NCBI GenBank assembly: GCA_029974875.1
Contig: JARKQP010000239.1
Location: forward strand, 1-22,294
Length of the DNA stretch: 22,294 nucleotides
Direction: 5' to 3'
Source of the DNA: Mobilitalea sp.
Lineage (GTDB): Bacteria; Bacillota_A; Clostridia; Lachnospirales; Lachnospiraceae
In this document: in pieces, positions 1-6,900 of the stretch
Layout of the letters: every line of letters starts with the position of its first letter
Numbering within the stretch: the first letter of the stretch is position 1
Notes under the pieces: model-generated
Database searches by the model: none
Told to the model about the DNA's origin: nothing
The model's input: only the letters and a program-made list of their open reading frames with translations
Made by a program: the position numbers and the translations under genes

Positions 1-54
1 TTGCTATTCTACTTTAGGAGTATTCGTTTTCAGGGCTTCGCTCCGTTCAAAAGC

Positions 55-192
55 CTATCCATTGTATCCATGCCCCCTTGATCCACCCTGTGTTTTTTCC
101 GGGTTCTGTCCGTAATCAAAACTGTCTTTCATGGACTGTGCTATGGTTTCGCCCTTACTGATATGGTGAGGCTTGAAATAGGTTGTCGCCAT
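55..192 (-). pseudogene. Truncated relaxase N-terminus (mobile-element remnant)
   Basis: The minus-strand frame starting at the ATG at 192-190 begins MATTYFKPHHISKGETIAQS and continues to an FDYGQNPEKTQGG motif. This matches the N-terminus of MobP/Rlx-type relaxases of clostridial integrative elements, which begin MATTR/Y..PxHxxKGxT and continue to a ..DYxxNPxKTxGG motif. In those proteins several hundred residues follow, including the tyrosine and the HxH metal site. Here the frame leaves the family right after TQGG and stops eight residues later at 57-55, giving about 45 codons. It is therefore a broken N-terminal scrap, not a working nicking enzyme. The open frame extends upstream to 300, but that part has no family resemblance, and the internal ATG is the family start. 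The window edge prevents seeing whether the rest lies further left after a rearrangement. Confidence 0.62.
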
Positions 193-230
193 GTGCGGAT
201 CGCCTTGTCTAATCAGCACGGAACTATATG

Positions 231-290
231 TATATTGTGCATAAAAAAGACAAGAAATGATAATGGATTTTGCAAGATGTGATAACTGAT
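231..290. repeat. Diverged 60-bp repeat, copy A (upstream of chemoreceptor)
   Basis: Ungapped comparison with 1621-1680 gives 43 identical bases of 60 by hand count, with a core (251-270) matching 18 of 20, including GAAATGATAAT. Copy A lies about 100-160 bp before the chemoreceptor start and copy B about 70-130 bp before the ABC ATPase start, in the same orientation. The similarity fades downstream but both end in an AT-rich stretch before the Shine-Dalgarno sequence. It may be a duplicated promoter or leader region that would allow co-regulation. A relic of a coding duplication is less likely, because copy A has several stops in the frame that is open in copy B. Confidence 0.5.
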
Positions 291-391
291 TGGAATACAC
301 AAATGCTAATATGTAGATAAATTAACAAAGCGGAATGGAAAAATCCAAAACATATTGATACCGCGTCGTTAAAACTAGTGGAGGGGTAAAA

Positions 392-1543
392 ATGATTCAT
401 GTGGAACAGGAAGAAATTCTGAAACTATTAGCACAGATACATGTGAACATGATAACTACAGGAATAATGTATTTGTTCATCAAAGGCCGTACCATAACAT
501 GGAAGGTAGCGTCTGAGCAATTTGACATGGATACTTTTAAAGAAGGTGCGGATATTTCTGAAAATGAAACCGCAGTCAGGGCAATGAAGGAGAAAAAAAT
601 AATTACAGAGAAAATTCCCGTAGAGATATACGGAAAAAGATTACTTATGACAGCAATTCCGTTGATGGATGATACAGATAATGTAATTGGTGCTTTCTCG
701 ATTATTATGCCAAGGGTTCATCCCATTGAACAGAGCTTTAATGATTTTTCTCCCAGTGTAGTGGAATTATTCCCCGAAGGTGCATATTTGTACATTTCTG
801 ATTTAACAAACATTGTTAATGTTCAGACATCAAAGAATTTTTCGTTACCGGTACGTGAAATAGGGCATAAGCTAATGGAAAACGAGGTGACTTATAAAGC
901 AGTACATAGCGGGCAATCTCAGCGGGAAAATGTTGGTGCGGAGCATTATGGCGTACCGGTCTATATATCGTGTCATCCAATTTTCGATGAGGATACAGGA
1001 AAAGATATTGTAGGTTCTATGGGAGCTGTACTGCCTAAGGGGAATGCAGGAAAGCTTAGAAATATGTCAGAAAACTTAAATGAGAATTTGAATGCAATAG
1101 CAAAAACAGTGGAGCATCTGGCAAACAGTGCAGCAAATATCAACGAAAATGAATTGGCATTGCATAAAGATATCAATGCGGTAAGTGAATTGCTTCATCA
1201 AATAAATAAAATTGCAGAATTTATTACGACAGTAGCAAACCAGTCAAATATGCTTGGTCTCAATGCCTCCATAGAAGCAGCCCGCGCCGGTGATGCCGGA
1301 AAGGGATTTTCTGTTGTGGCAGATGAAATTCGTAAGTTATCAAACCAATCGAAGGAAACTGTAGCTAAGATAAGAAAGCTGACAGATGAAATTATGGATA
1401 GTATCCAAAAAGTAAATATAAAATCAGCAGAATCTCTTCAGGCAAGTGAAGAGCAGGCAGCTGCATCAGAAGAGATTTCCGCAAGCATAGAGGATTTATC
1501 GGCGATGACAGATGAACTGCTCAGTATTTCCAAGGAATTATAG
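392..1543 (+). CDS. Soluble methyl-accepting chemotaxis-type receptor
   Basis: 383 residues with no transmembrane segment or signal peptide, so a cytosolic chemoreceptor. The C-terminal third is an MCP signalling domain: the conserved hairpin tip runs about residues 283-330 with [18 protein letters not shown] and [15 protein letters not shown], which binds CheA/CheW in this family. The coiled-coil arms are short. Residues 1-216 hold two tandem modules of the same design (about 27-108 and 132-216), each starting YL(F/Y)I and containing a conserved E-x-YG then P..D.D....(I/V)G....P pattern. They resemble PAS/Cache-like small-molecule sensors and appear to be an internal duplication. No CheR-docking pentapeptide is visible at the C-terminus. 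The start is supported by GGAGGGG just upstream (about 380-386). The neighbouring sugar ABC operon suggests it senses the imported ligand or its intracellular form; that link is inference. Confidence 0.88.
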   Translation: MIHVEQEEILKLLAQIHVNMITTGIMYLFIKGRTITWKVASEQFDMDTFKEGADISENETAVRAMKEKKIITEKIPVEIYGKRLLMTAIPLMDDTDNVIGAFSIIMPRVHPIEQSFNDFSPSVVELFPEGAYLYISDLTNIVNVQTSKNFSLPVREIGHKLMENEVTYKAVHSGQSQRENVGAEHYGVPVYISCHPIFDEDTGKDIVGSMGAVLPKGNAGKLRNMSENLNENLNAIAKTVEHLANSAANINENELALHKDINAVSELLHQINKIAEFITTVANQSNMLGLNASIEAARAGDAGKGFSVVADEIRKLSNQSKETVAKIRKLTDEIMDSIQKVNIKSAESLQASEEQAAASEEISASIEDLSAMTDELLSISKEL

Positions 1544-1620
1544 TAAGTAAAGAGAAGCCTCCATCGGAGTGCAATACAGGAACTGGCAAAGTTCTATGGA
1601 CTGGATAATGAATAATCATA

Positions 1621-1680
1621 TATATATTGCACAAGAAAATCGAGAAATGATAATAGATTTTACCCAATATGACAACAAAA
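1621..1680. repeat. Diverged 60-bp repeat, copy B (upstream of ABC operon)
   Basis: Second copy of the segment at 231-290 (43/60 identical by hand count, same orientation). It lies in the 204-bp gap between the chemoreceptor stop and the ABC ATPase start. Downstream at about 1697-1702 there is a TATACT hexamer that could be a -10 box, but no good -35 partner at standard spacing was found, so a promoter is not called. Confidence 0.5.
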
Positions 1681-1747
1681 TTTGGCAATGGACTGATATA
1701 CTACGGATAGTTTTACAAAAACTGATATATGTAAGGAGTAGAGTACA

Positions 1748-3259
1748 ATGGGCAATAATAGTGAAGTGCTTTTGGGCTGCACAGGTGTCTGCAAAAACTT
1801 TGGTGCTACGCGTGCGTTGATTAATGTTGATTTTGAACTCCGGCGCGGAGAGGTTTGCGGTCTGATTGGCGAAAATGGCAGCGGAAAATCTACGTTAACA
1901 TCGATCTTTGCAGGAGTACAGCCACAGACAAGCGGAGAACTTTTTCGCGCCGGGCAGCCTTATAAGCCGGAGAATATGGTGGAAGCACAGAGGGCGGGAG
2001 TTGCGATGATCGTCCAGGAGGCGGCGACGCTGCCTACGGTAGACGTGGCGAGCAATATCTTTATCGGTAACTATGAACGATTCACAAAGAATGGCTTCCT
2101 CGATGTCAAGAAGATGCACCTCGAAGCCGACAACATCTTAAAAGAAATCGGAGCCGACGACATCAAAGGTTCTACACCTTTGTATCTGCTTAATTTCGAA
2201 GACAGGAAGATCGTCGAGATCGCAAGGGCCATGTACCTAAAGCCCGAGGTATTGGTTATTGACGAATCCACGACCGCCCTGGCCGCCAAAGGCCGCAGAC
2301 TCATCTATCGGATAATCGATAAAATGCGCCAAGAGAATAAGGGTGTCATATTTATTTCCCATGATCTTGAGGAGTTGGAGGGCGTCTGCAACAAGATTAC
2401 CTGCCTGCGCGACGGCCTCATGGTGGGGCATCTTACGGGCGGCGCTATCAAAGCTGACAATATGCGCCCGCTCATGGTAGGCAGGGAGCTGGAGGGCAGC
2501 TACTACCGCGACGACTGGGATGGTACATATGGTGATGAAGTGGTGCTTGATGTAAAGCATATCACGTCTGAAAATGGCTATGTGCGCAATTTTTCGATAC
2601 AGCTGCACAAAGGTGAGATATTGGGCTTCGGAGGCCTTGCGGATTGCGGTATGCATGACGTGGGGCGTATGATATTCGGGCTGGATAAGACCATAACCGG
2701 CGAAGTCGTGCATGTGCCATCAGGTACAAAGATTAAGAAGGTAAACGATGCGGTATCGCAAAGTATCGGATATGTCTCCAAAGACCGTGACAACGAGTCC
2801 ATTATCTTAAACGCGAGCATCCAGAACAACACGGTCATGGCATCCTACAAGAAGCTGACGAAAGGTATATTTATCCCGCCTAAAGACGAGAAAAAGCTCT
2901 CTGACGAACAGATAAAGGCCATGAGCACCAAATGCACCTCGGGCAAGCAGTTCTGCAACCAGCTCTCGGGCGGCAACAAACAGAAAGTCGCTTTCTCGAA
3001 ATGGCTGGCGGCCGACAGCGAGGTCTATATCCTGGACTGTCCTACGCGCGGCATTGACATAGGCGTGAAAGCCGCTATGTATCAGCTGATATACCAGTTC
3101 AAGAAAGAGGGCAAAGCGATCATCATGATTTCGGAGGAGTTGCCCGAGCTGATAGGCATGAGCGATAGGCTGATCATCATGAAAGAGGGCAGTATCGCCG
3201 GCGAAGTAAAAAGAGCGAAAGAGGTCAGTGATACTCAATTGATCGAGTACATGTTATAG
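1748..3259 (+). CDS. Sugar ABC transporter dual ATPase (RbsA/MglA family)
   Basis: 503 residues, the usual length for the two-domain sugar-import ATPases that energise ribose/galactose/AI-2-type uptake at the inner face of the membrane. Domain 1 has a perfect Walker A (GENGSGKST, residues 41-49) and Walker B with catalytic glutamate (VIDEST, D172-E173), but its signature motif is lost: LNFEDRK at 148-154 stands where LSxGQxQ is expected. Domain 2 is the mirror image: an intact LSGGNKQKV signature (406-414), a degenerate Walker A region (GGLADCGMHD, about 295-304; degenerate in this family generally) and LDCPT in Walker B, with C431 replacing the catalytic glutamate. One composite site is therefore canonical and the other lacks all three elements. 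AGGAG precedes the ATG. The next gene starts 10 bp after the stop, so they share an operon. The overlapping open frame at 1569-1820 is a shadow. Confidence 0.93.
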   Translation: MGNNSEVLLGCTGVCKNFGATRALINVDFELRRGEVCGLIGENGSGKSTLTSIFAGVQPQTSGELFRAGQPYKPENMVEAQRAGVAMIVQEAATLPTVDVASNIFIGNYERFTKNGFLDVKKMHLEADNILKEIGADDIKGSTPLYLLNFEDRKIVEIARAMYLKPEVLVIDESTTALAAKGRRLIYRIIDKMRQENKGVIFISHDLEELEGVCNKITCLRDGLMVGHLTGGAIKADNMRPLMVGRELEGSYYRDDWDGTYGDEVVLDVKHITSENGYVRNFSIQLHKGEILGFGGLADCGMHDVGRMIFGLDKTITGEVVHVPSGTKIKKVNDAVSQSIGYVSKDRDNESIILNASIQNNTVMASYKKLTKGIFIPPKDEKKLSDEQIKAMSTKCTSGKQFCNQLSGGNKQKVAFSKWLAADSEVYILDCPTRGIDIGVKAAMYQLIYQFKKEGKAIIMISEELPELIGMSDRLIIMKEGSIAGEVKRAKEVSDTQLIEYML

Positions 3260-3269
3260 GAGGGAAAAA

Positions 3270-4289
3270 ATGTCTGATATGACCAAATATAAAAAAATAG
3301 ACGCAAACGCCGCCGCAGCCTCTGACGACCTTATTCAACAGAGCCTGAACCGTGCGGCGCAAAACAAAGAGCGCTTCTCCACCTTGCTTCCATATGCGGG
3401 TATCGTCCTGTTGGTATTGCTATTTGCAATATTGACGAAAGGCAAATTTATAAGCCTCGAGAATCTAAAGCTCCTGCTCAACCAGTGCTTCGTGATGGTG
3501 ATCATCATGATAGGGGCTACGTTTATATATGCGCATGGGTCGATGGATATGGCCATAGGCAATATTTTAGCGCTATCCTCACTCGTACTGGCGCTGCTTT
3601 ATAACGCAAACGTGCCCTTTGTCATATCGCTGTTGGCGGCTATCGTTACGTCAGTCGGATTTATGTGCATAACGGCGACTGCTAAGAACTATCTGGGGTT
3701 AAATCCATTTATCGCCTCGCTATGTGTCGCAAATATAGCGTCGGGAATAGTGGTAGCCAGATGTAAGGTCTCTAAAGTGACGTTTGCGCATAGCAAGGCT
3801 CCCTGGCTGAACGAGGTATGGTTGAAGCTCGTGGTGCTTGTGGCGCTGATTATTATAGGCTATATGGTATTCAACTATACGGCATTTGGCAAATCGTTAA
3901 AATCGATCGGCGGCAACCTCACGGTGGCGCGTATCAGCGGAATTAAAGTCGAGAAGACCACATATTTGGCTTACATAGCGCTGGGTATAGCCGTGGGCAT
4001 AGCGGCTCTCTTTACGGTCTCGAGGGTGGGCGCAGTAGACCCCTCTATCGGCAGCTCGATGAACCTGAACGTCATGATCGCCATAGTTCTGGGTGGCTTC
4101 CCTCTCGCAGGGGGCGCAAATTCGAGGTTCTCGGCACCTATTATAGGCTCGCTCATGGTTACGACGCTTACGAACGGACTGGCCATGATGGGACAGGCCA
4201 ACTTCCTCGGCTATGGCATCAAGGGTCTGTTGTTTATCATAGTGGTGGCTATTACGTATGAGAAGAGCAAAGGCAAGCTGATCAATTAG
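3270..4289 (+). CDS. Sugar ABC transporter permease 1 (BPD_transp_2 family)
   Basis: 339 residues with a hydrophilic N-terminal tail of about 38 residues and then eight to ten hydrophobic segments, typical of RbsC/LsrC-type permeases. The family's cytoplasmic coupling region is visible: GKSLKSIGGN, then ARISGIKVEK, followed by a hydrophobic helix. A good Shine-Dalgarno (AGGAGGG) lies in the 10-bp gap after the ATPase stop. The operon carries a second, different permease (5657-6661), so the channel is probably a heterodimer. Substrate cannot be read from sequence. G+C is noticeably higher than in the chemoreceptor gene (33/60 at 3901-3960 against 23/60 at 1081-1140, hand counts), and AUA isoleucine codons are frequent, consistent with a different origin for the ABC block. 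Confidence 0.92.
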   Translation: MSDMTKYKKIDANAAAASDDLIQQSLNRAAQNKERFSTLLPYAGIVLLVLLFAILTKGKFISLENLKLLLNQCFVMVIIMIGATFIYAHGSMDMAIGNILALSSLVLALLYNANVPFVISLLAAIVTSVGFMCITATAKNYLGLNPFIASLCVANIASGIVVARCKVSKVTFAHSKAPWLNEVWLKLVVLVALIIIGYMVFNYTAFGKSLKSIGGNLTVARISGIKVEKTTYLAYIALGIAVGIAALFTVSRVGAVDPSIGSSMNLNVMIAIVLGGFPLAGGANSRFSAPIIGSLMVTTLTNGLAMMGQANFLGYGIKGLLFIIVVAITYEKSKGKLIN

Positions 4290-4352
4290 GTTGTTTAGTA
4301 TGTTGGTGAAATGCCAATCTATTAAAAGTTAAAATTAAAAGGAGGAAATGCA

Positions 4353-5594
4353 ATGAAAAAGGTTATTTCGGTATTATTGGCAGCTTTACTGGTATTGTCT
4401 ATGTTGGGAGGTTGTGCGGGCAAGACGGATACTCCCAAGGATACTGGGGCGGAGGCTCCAAAGAAAGCTGCGGACGATGGGAAAGCTGCGGACGATGGGA
4501 CTGCGCCGGCGGATGGAGACTTAAGTGCAGAAGGTCTTGGTGGCTACAAGATAGGTTTCTGGTATCTGCCTACGTCAGACCCCCTGTCACAGCAGTTCCA
4601 TAATGCACTTGACTATGCGGCGAAGCTGACGAACTGCGAGATGGTGTATTACGATAACATGGACTGGAGCGCAGAAGGTCAGTCCGCAGCTGTTGAAAGC
4701 CTCGTATCCAGCGGCGTTGACGCGATTATCAACCCTATAGGCTCTTCACCTGCCATGTATGAGTATTTAATCGAGAACCAGGTATATTTCGCAGGTCTTA
4801 CGCGTTCGTATTCTGAAGAGCTGGGCTTGGTCGTAGATACCAGTGAGTATAACTGCGGCTGGATAGGCGACTTAGGCGGCGAGAATGGTGCGAATTTTAA
4901 GACCGGTTATGATCTGACGAAGGTACTTGCGGATAACGGCTGCAAAAAAATAGCCATCGTAGGCGGATCCGAAGGCGAGACGATGAATGACGAGCGTGTG
5001 GCGGGAGCCACGAAATGTGCTGCTGACTCGGGTATGGAAGTGGTAACGAGCTACCGCGGCGGAGATTTTGCAACAGGTTTTTCTGATATACTTGCGGCTT
5101 ATGGCAACGATCTGGATGGTATAATATGCACGGGCTCAGGCGACCACGGTATAGCCGCTTTGCAGGCCGCGGGCAAGTTGGGTCAAATTAAATATGTGCA
5201 GATAGATCCTCCTACGGATGCAAGGGATTATCTCGAAGCCGGTTATCTGACAGGCGCTTACGCAGGCGGCGCAACATATGTGCTTAGCAACTACATGCAG
5301 CTGTTCAACGCTTTGACCGGTGCGGACAGACTGTTTGAAACAGATAAGAAGATTGTGCCCCAGTTCATGGGCTTCATCGTGACCAGTGCGGAAGAATATG
5401 ACATGGCTGAGATCGCCACAAATGGCGAGGTACCCAGCGGCCTTATACCTAACGAACTGCTTTCCTTCAACTCGCTTTGCGATCCGGGAAAGAGTTTGGC
5501 CGAGCGCGAAGAGCTGGTCAAGAGCTATCAAGCTACCGACTATTGGAACGTCAATGATATCTACGCAAGGGTACAGGCATATTTGGGCAAATAA
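4353..5594 (+). CDS. Sugar ABC transporter substrate-binding lipoprotein
   Basis: 413 residues. A lipoprotein signal peptide is clear: MKK, a hydrophobic stretch, and lipobox LGGC with the lipid-modified cysteine at residue 21. A low-complexity Ala/Lys/Asp linker (about 23-53) tethers the mature domain, which begins about residue 62 (GGYKIGFWYLPTSDPLSQQF) in the style of periplasmic-binding-protein family 4 (ribose/galactose/AI-2 class). Later landmarks are INPIGSSPAMYEY, IAIVGGSEGETMNDERVAG and DGIICTGSGDHGIAALQAAG, the hinge and ligand-cleft segments of the fold. It captures the substrate outside the membrane for the two permeases. AGGAGG precedes the ATG. Ligand identity is unknown; aromatic and acidic residues in the cleft fit a sugar but do not specify it. 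Confidence 0.92.
   Translation: MKKVISVLLAALLVLSMLGGCAGKTDTPKDTGAEAPKKAADDGKAADDGTAPADGDLSAEGLGGYKIGFWYLPTSDPLSQQFHNALDYAAKLTNCEMVYYDNMDWSAEGQSAAVESLVSSGVDAIINPIGSSPAMYEYLIENQVYFAGLTRSYSEELGLVVDTSEYNCGWIGDLGGENGANFKTGYDLTKVLADNGCKKIAIVGGSEGETMNDERVAGATKCAADSGMEVVTSYRGGDFATGFSDILAAYGNDLDGIICTGSGDHGIAALQAAGKLGQIKYVQIDPPTDARDYLEAGYLTGAYAGGATYVLSNYMQLFNALTGADRLFETDKKIVPQFMGFIVTSAEEYDMAEIATNGEVPSGLIPNELLSFNSLCDPGKSLAEREELVKSYQATDYWNVNDIYARVQAYLGK
4464..4499 (+). repeat. Perfect 18-bp tandem duplication in the lipoprotein linker
   Basis: Two identical in-frame 18-bp units (4464-4481 and 4482-4499) each encode KAADDG. They lie in the flexible linker between the lipidated cysteine and the binding domain. 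The perfect identity suggests a recent slippage duplication that changes linker length without disturbing the fold. Confidence 0.9.
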
Positions 5595-5604
5595 GCCAGG
5601 GGGA

Positions 5605-5627
5605 CCGGGCGGTCTTTGACCGCCTGG
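5605..5627 (+). promoter_or_regulatory. Intercistronic hairpin after binding-protein gene
   Basis: A 10-bp stem (CCGGGCGGTC / GACCGCCTGG, one G-U pair) closes a TTT loop 10 bp after the binding-protein stop and is not followed by a T-run. It is therefore more likely an mRNA-stabilising or attenuating element than a full terminator. Such hairpins often keep binding-protein mRNA more abundant than the downstream permease mRNA. Confidence 0.65.
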
Positions 5628-5656
5628 ATAATAATGATGCAAAGGGAGAACACGTT

Positions 5657-6661
5657 ATGAATATAAAAGGGAAACTATTGAATTGGGGAAAGGCGCTTGT
5701 CCTGCCGCTGGTAGTCTGGGGTGTCTTCTCGGTGGTAACCGGCGGACGCTTTGCGACTCTTGACAGCATTGGATCCATCATAAGGACGGCCGTCATACCT
5801 ATGCTCCTTGCCATGACGTTGGCTTTCGGAATGACGATGGGTATGTGGAACTTCGCCGCAGGCGCAATCGTATACGCCTGCGCTATATTCGGAGCCAATT
5901 TCGCCCAGATGACCGGCTTAGGCATACCGGGACTGTGTCTGTTCTCCGTCATAATAGGCCTCGTACTTTCGACGCTTATGGGTGTCGTCTACAGATTCAC
6001 CAGAGTACCCTGCTTAGTGCTCTCACTGGGAGTAACGATGATGGTGGAGGCTTTGCCAGGTATATTTATTTCGGACTCCACGGGCAAGATAAAGCTCTTG
6101 GACGGTTATCTGGGCAATGCTCCCTGGTGCTACATCATCGTCGCCGTAATGTTCGCAATATTCGTCTATATCATGAGCTTTACAACTCTCGGTGCGAATA
6201 TGCGCGCAATAGGATCCAATATTAAGATAGCCGACAGCGCAGGTATCAATATCGACAAGGTAAAGTTTTTGTCTTTCGTACTATCAGGGCTATTCCTTGG
6301 AGTAGCCGGGTTTGTGCAAATATCAAGGAGTGTTTCTGTTACGGCCGTAACGGGCTTCGCGACAGCCGCTCTCATATTCGACGGTATCATGGGCGTGTTT
6401 GTGGCGCAGGTACTGAACAGGTATATTAATTTCAACGTTTCGCTGATTATCGGCACGATAACGATACGTATGATGGGTGCGGGGCTGGTAGCCTGCGGAT
6501 TAAGCTCCGAAGTGCGCGGTACATTGACGGGCGTGTTCCTGTTCGTAGTGCTAATGTATTCGGCGAACGCAGGGATGCTGGAGAAGATCAGGACGAAGAA
6601 GCGCATAGCGGCTGCAGCGGACGAAGAGTACGCTAAAGCGGGCATCGCGAATCAGGCTTAG
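5657..6661 (+). CDS. Sugar ABC transporter permease 2 (BPD_transp_2 family)
   Basis: 334 residues with about eight to ten hydrophobic segments. The coupling region reads GANMRAIGSN, then ADSAGINIDK, followed by a hydrophobic helix, as in LsrD/RbsC proteins. It is clearly different from permease 1, so the two probably form a heteromeric channel with the dual ATPase. It begins 62 bp after the binding-protein stop, with the hairpin at 5605-5627 and an AGGGAG ribosome binding site between them. The C-terminus ends in an Ala-rich cytoplasmic tail. The minus-strand open frames over this gene are shadows. Confidence 0.91.
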   Translation: MNIKGKLLNWGKALVLPLVVWGVFSVVTGGRFATLDSIGSIIRTAVIPMLLAMTLAFGMTMGMWNFAAGAIVYACAIFGANFAQMTGLGIPGLCLFSVIIGLVLSTLMGVVYRFTRVPCLVLSLGVTMMVEALPGIFISDSTGKIKLLDGYLGNAPWCYIIVAVMFAIFVYIMSFTTLGANMRAIGSNIKIADSAGINIDKVKFLSFVLSGLFLGVAGFVQISRSVSVTAVTGFATAALIFDGIMGVFVAQVLNRYINFNVSLIIGTITIRMMGAGLVACGLSSEVRGTLTGVFLFVVLMYSANAGMLEKIRTKKRIAAAADEEYAKAGIANQA

Positions 6662-6726
6662 TATGCCGGTGAGCGAGCTTTAACAGAGCGTTTATCAACA
6701 GAAGTTTTATAATGTACGAAGAAAAG

Positions 6727-6769
6727 AATCCCACCGTCACTAGCGTGTAGAACGCTAAGAGGTGGGATT
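6727..6769 (+). terminator. Nested hairpin closing the ABC operon
   Basis: Outer arms AATCCCACC (6727-6735) and GGTGGGATT (6761-6769) pair perfectly over 9 bp. Inside them AGCGT and ACGCT (6742-6746, 6752-6756) form a second stem. It follows the last permease gene by 65 bp. There is no clear T-run on the plus strand (GTATATATA follows), so terminator efficiency is uncertain. The AATCCCAC...GTGGGATT form also resembles hairpins at the ends of IS200/IS605-type elements, so it could be a relic of such an end; no transposase remains nearby were recognised. Confidence 0.5.
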
Positions 6770-6900
6770 GTATATATACCGGTTTGATAAATATAAACGA
6801 AAGCATGATACTTTCAGAAATGAAGCAAATATTTTTATTCACAAAAAAAGATGGCTAACATGAGTATAATATTTTTTTGAGTAGAGAGGAGGATAGATTC

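Noticed and set aside
1544..1615. Coding-like continuation in the chemoreceptor frame after its stop (ending QELAKFYGLDNE)
   Set aside because: Two adjacent stops separate it from the gene, and no family match was recognised, so it may be chance.
1569..1820. Open frame of 83 codons overlapping the ABC ATPase start
   Set aside because: It overlaps the well-supported ATPase gene in another frame, has no ribosome binding site, and its translation resembles nothing recognised; part of it is simply the 60-bp repeat.
5136..5642. 168-codon minus-strand open frame over the binding-protein gene
   Set aside because: It is antisense to a clearly conserved lipoprotein gene, with no ribosome site and no family resemblance.
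6877..6900. TTG start extending the esterase by eight codons
   Set aside because: The extension consists of the Shine-Dalgarno region itself; the ATG at 6901 is correctly spaced.
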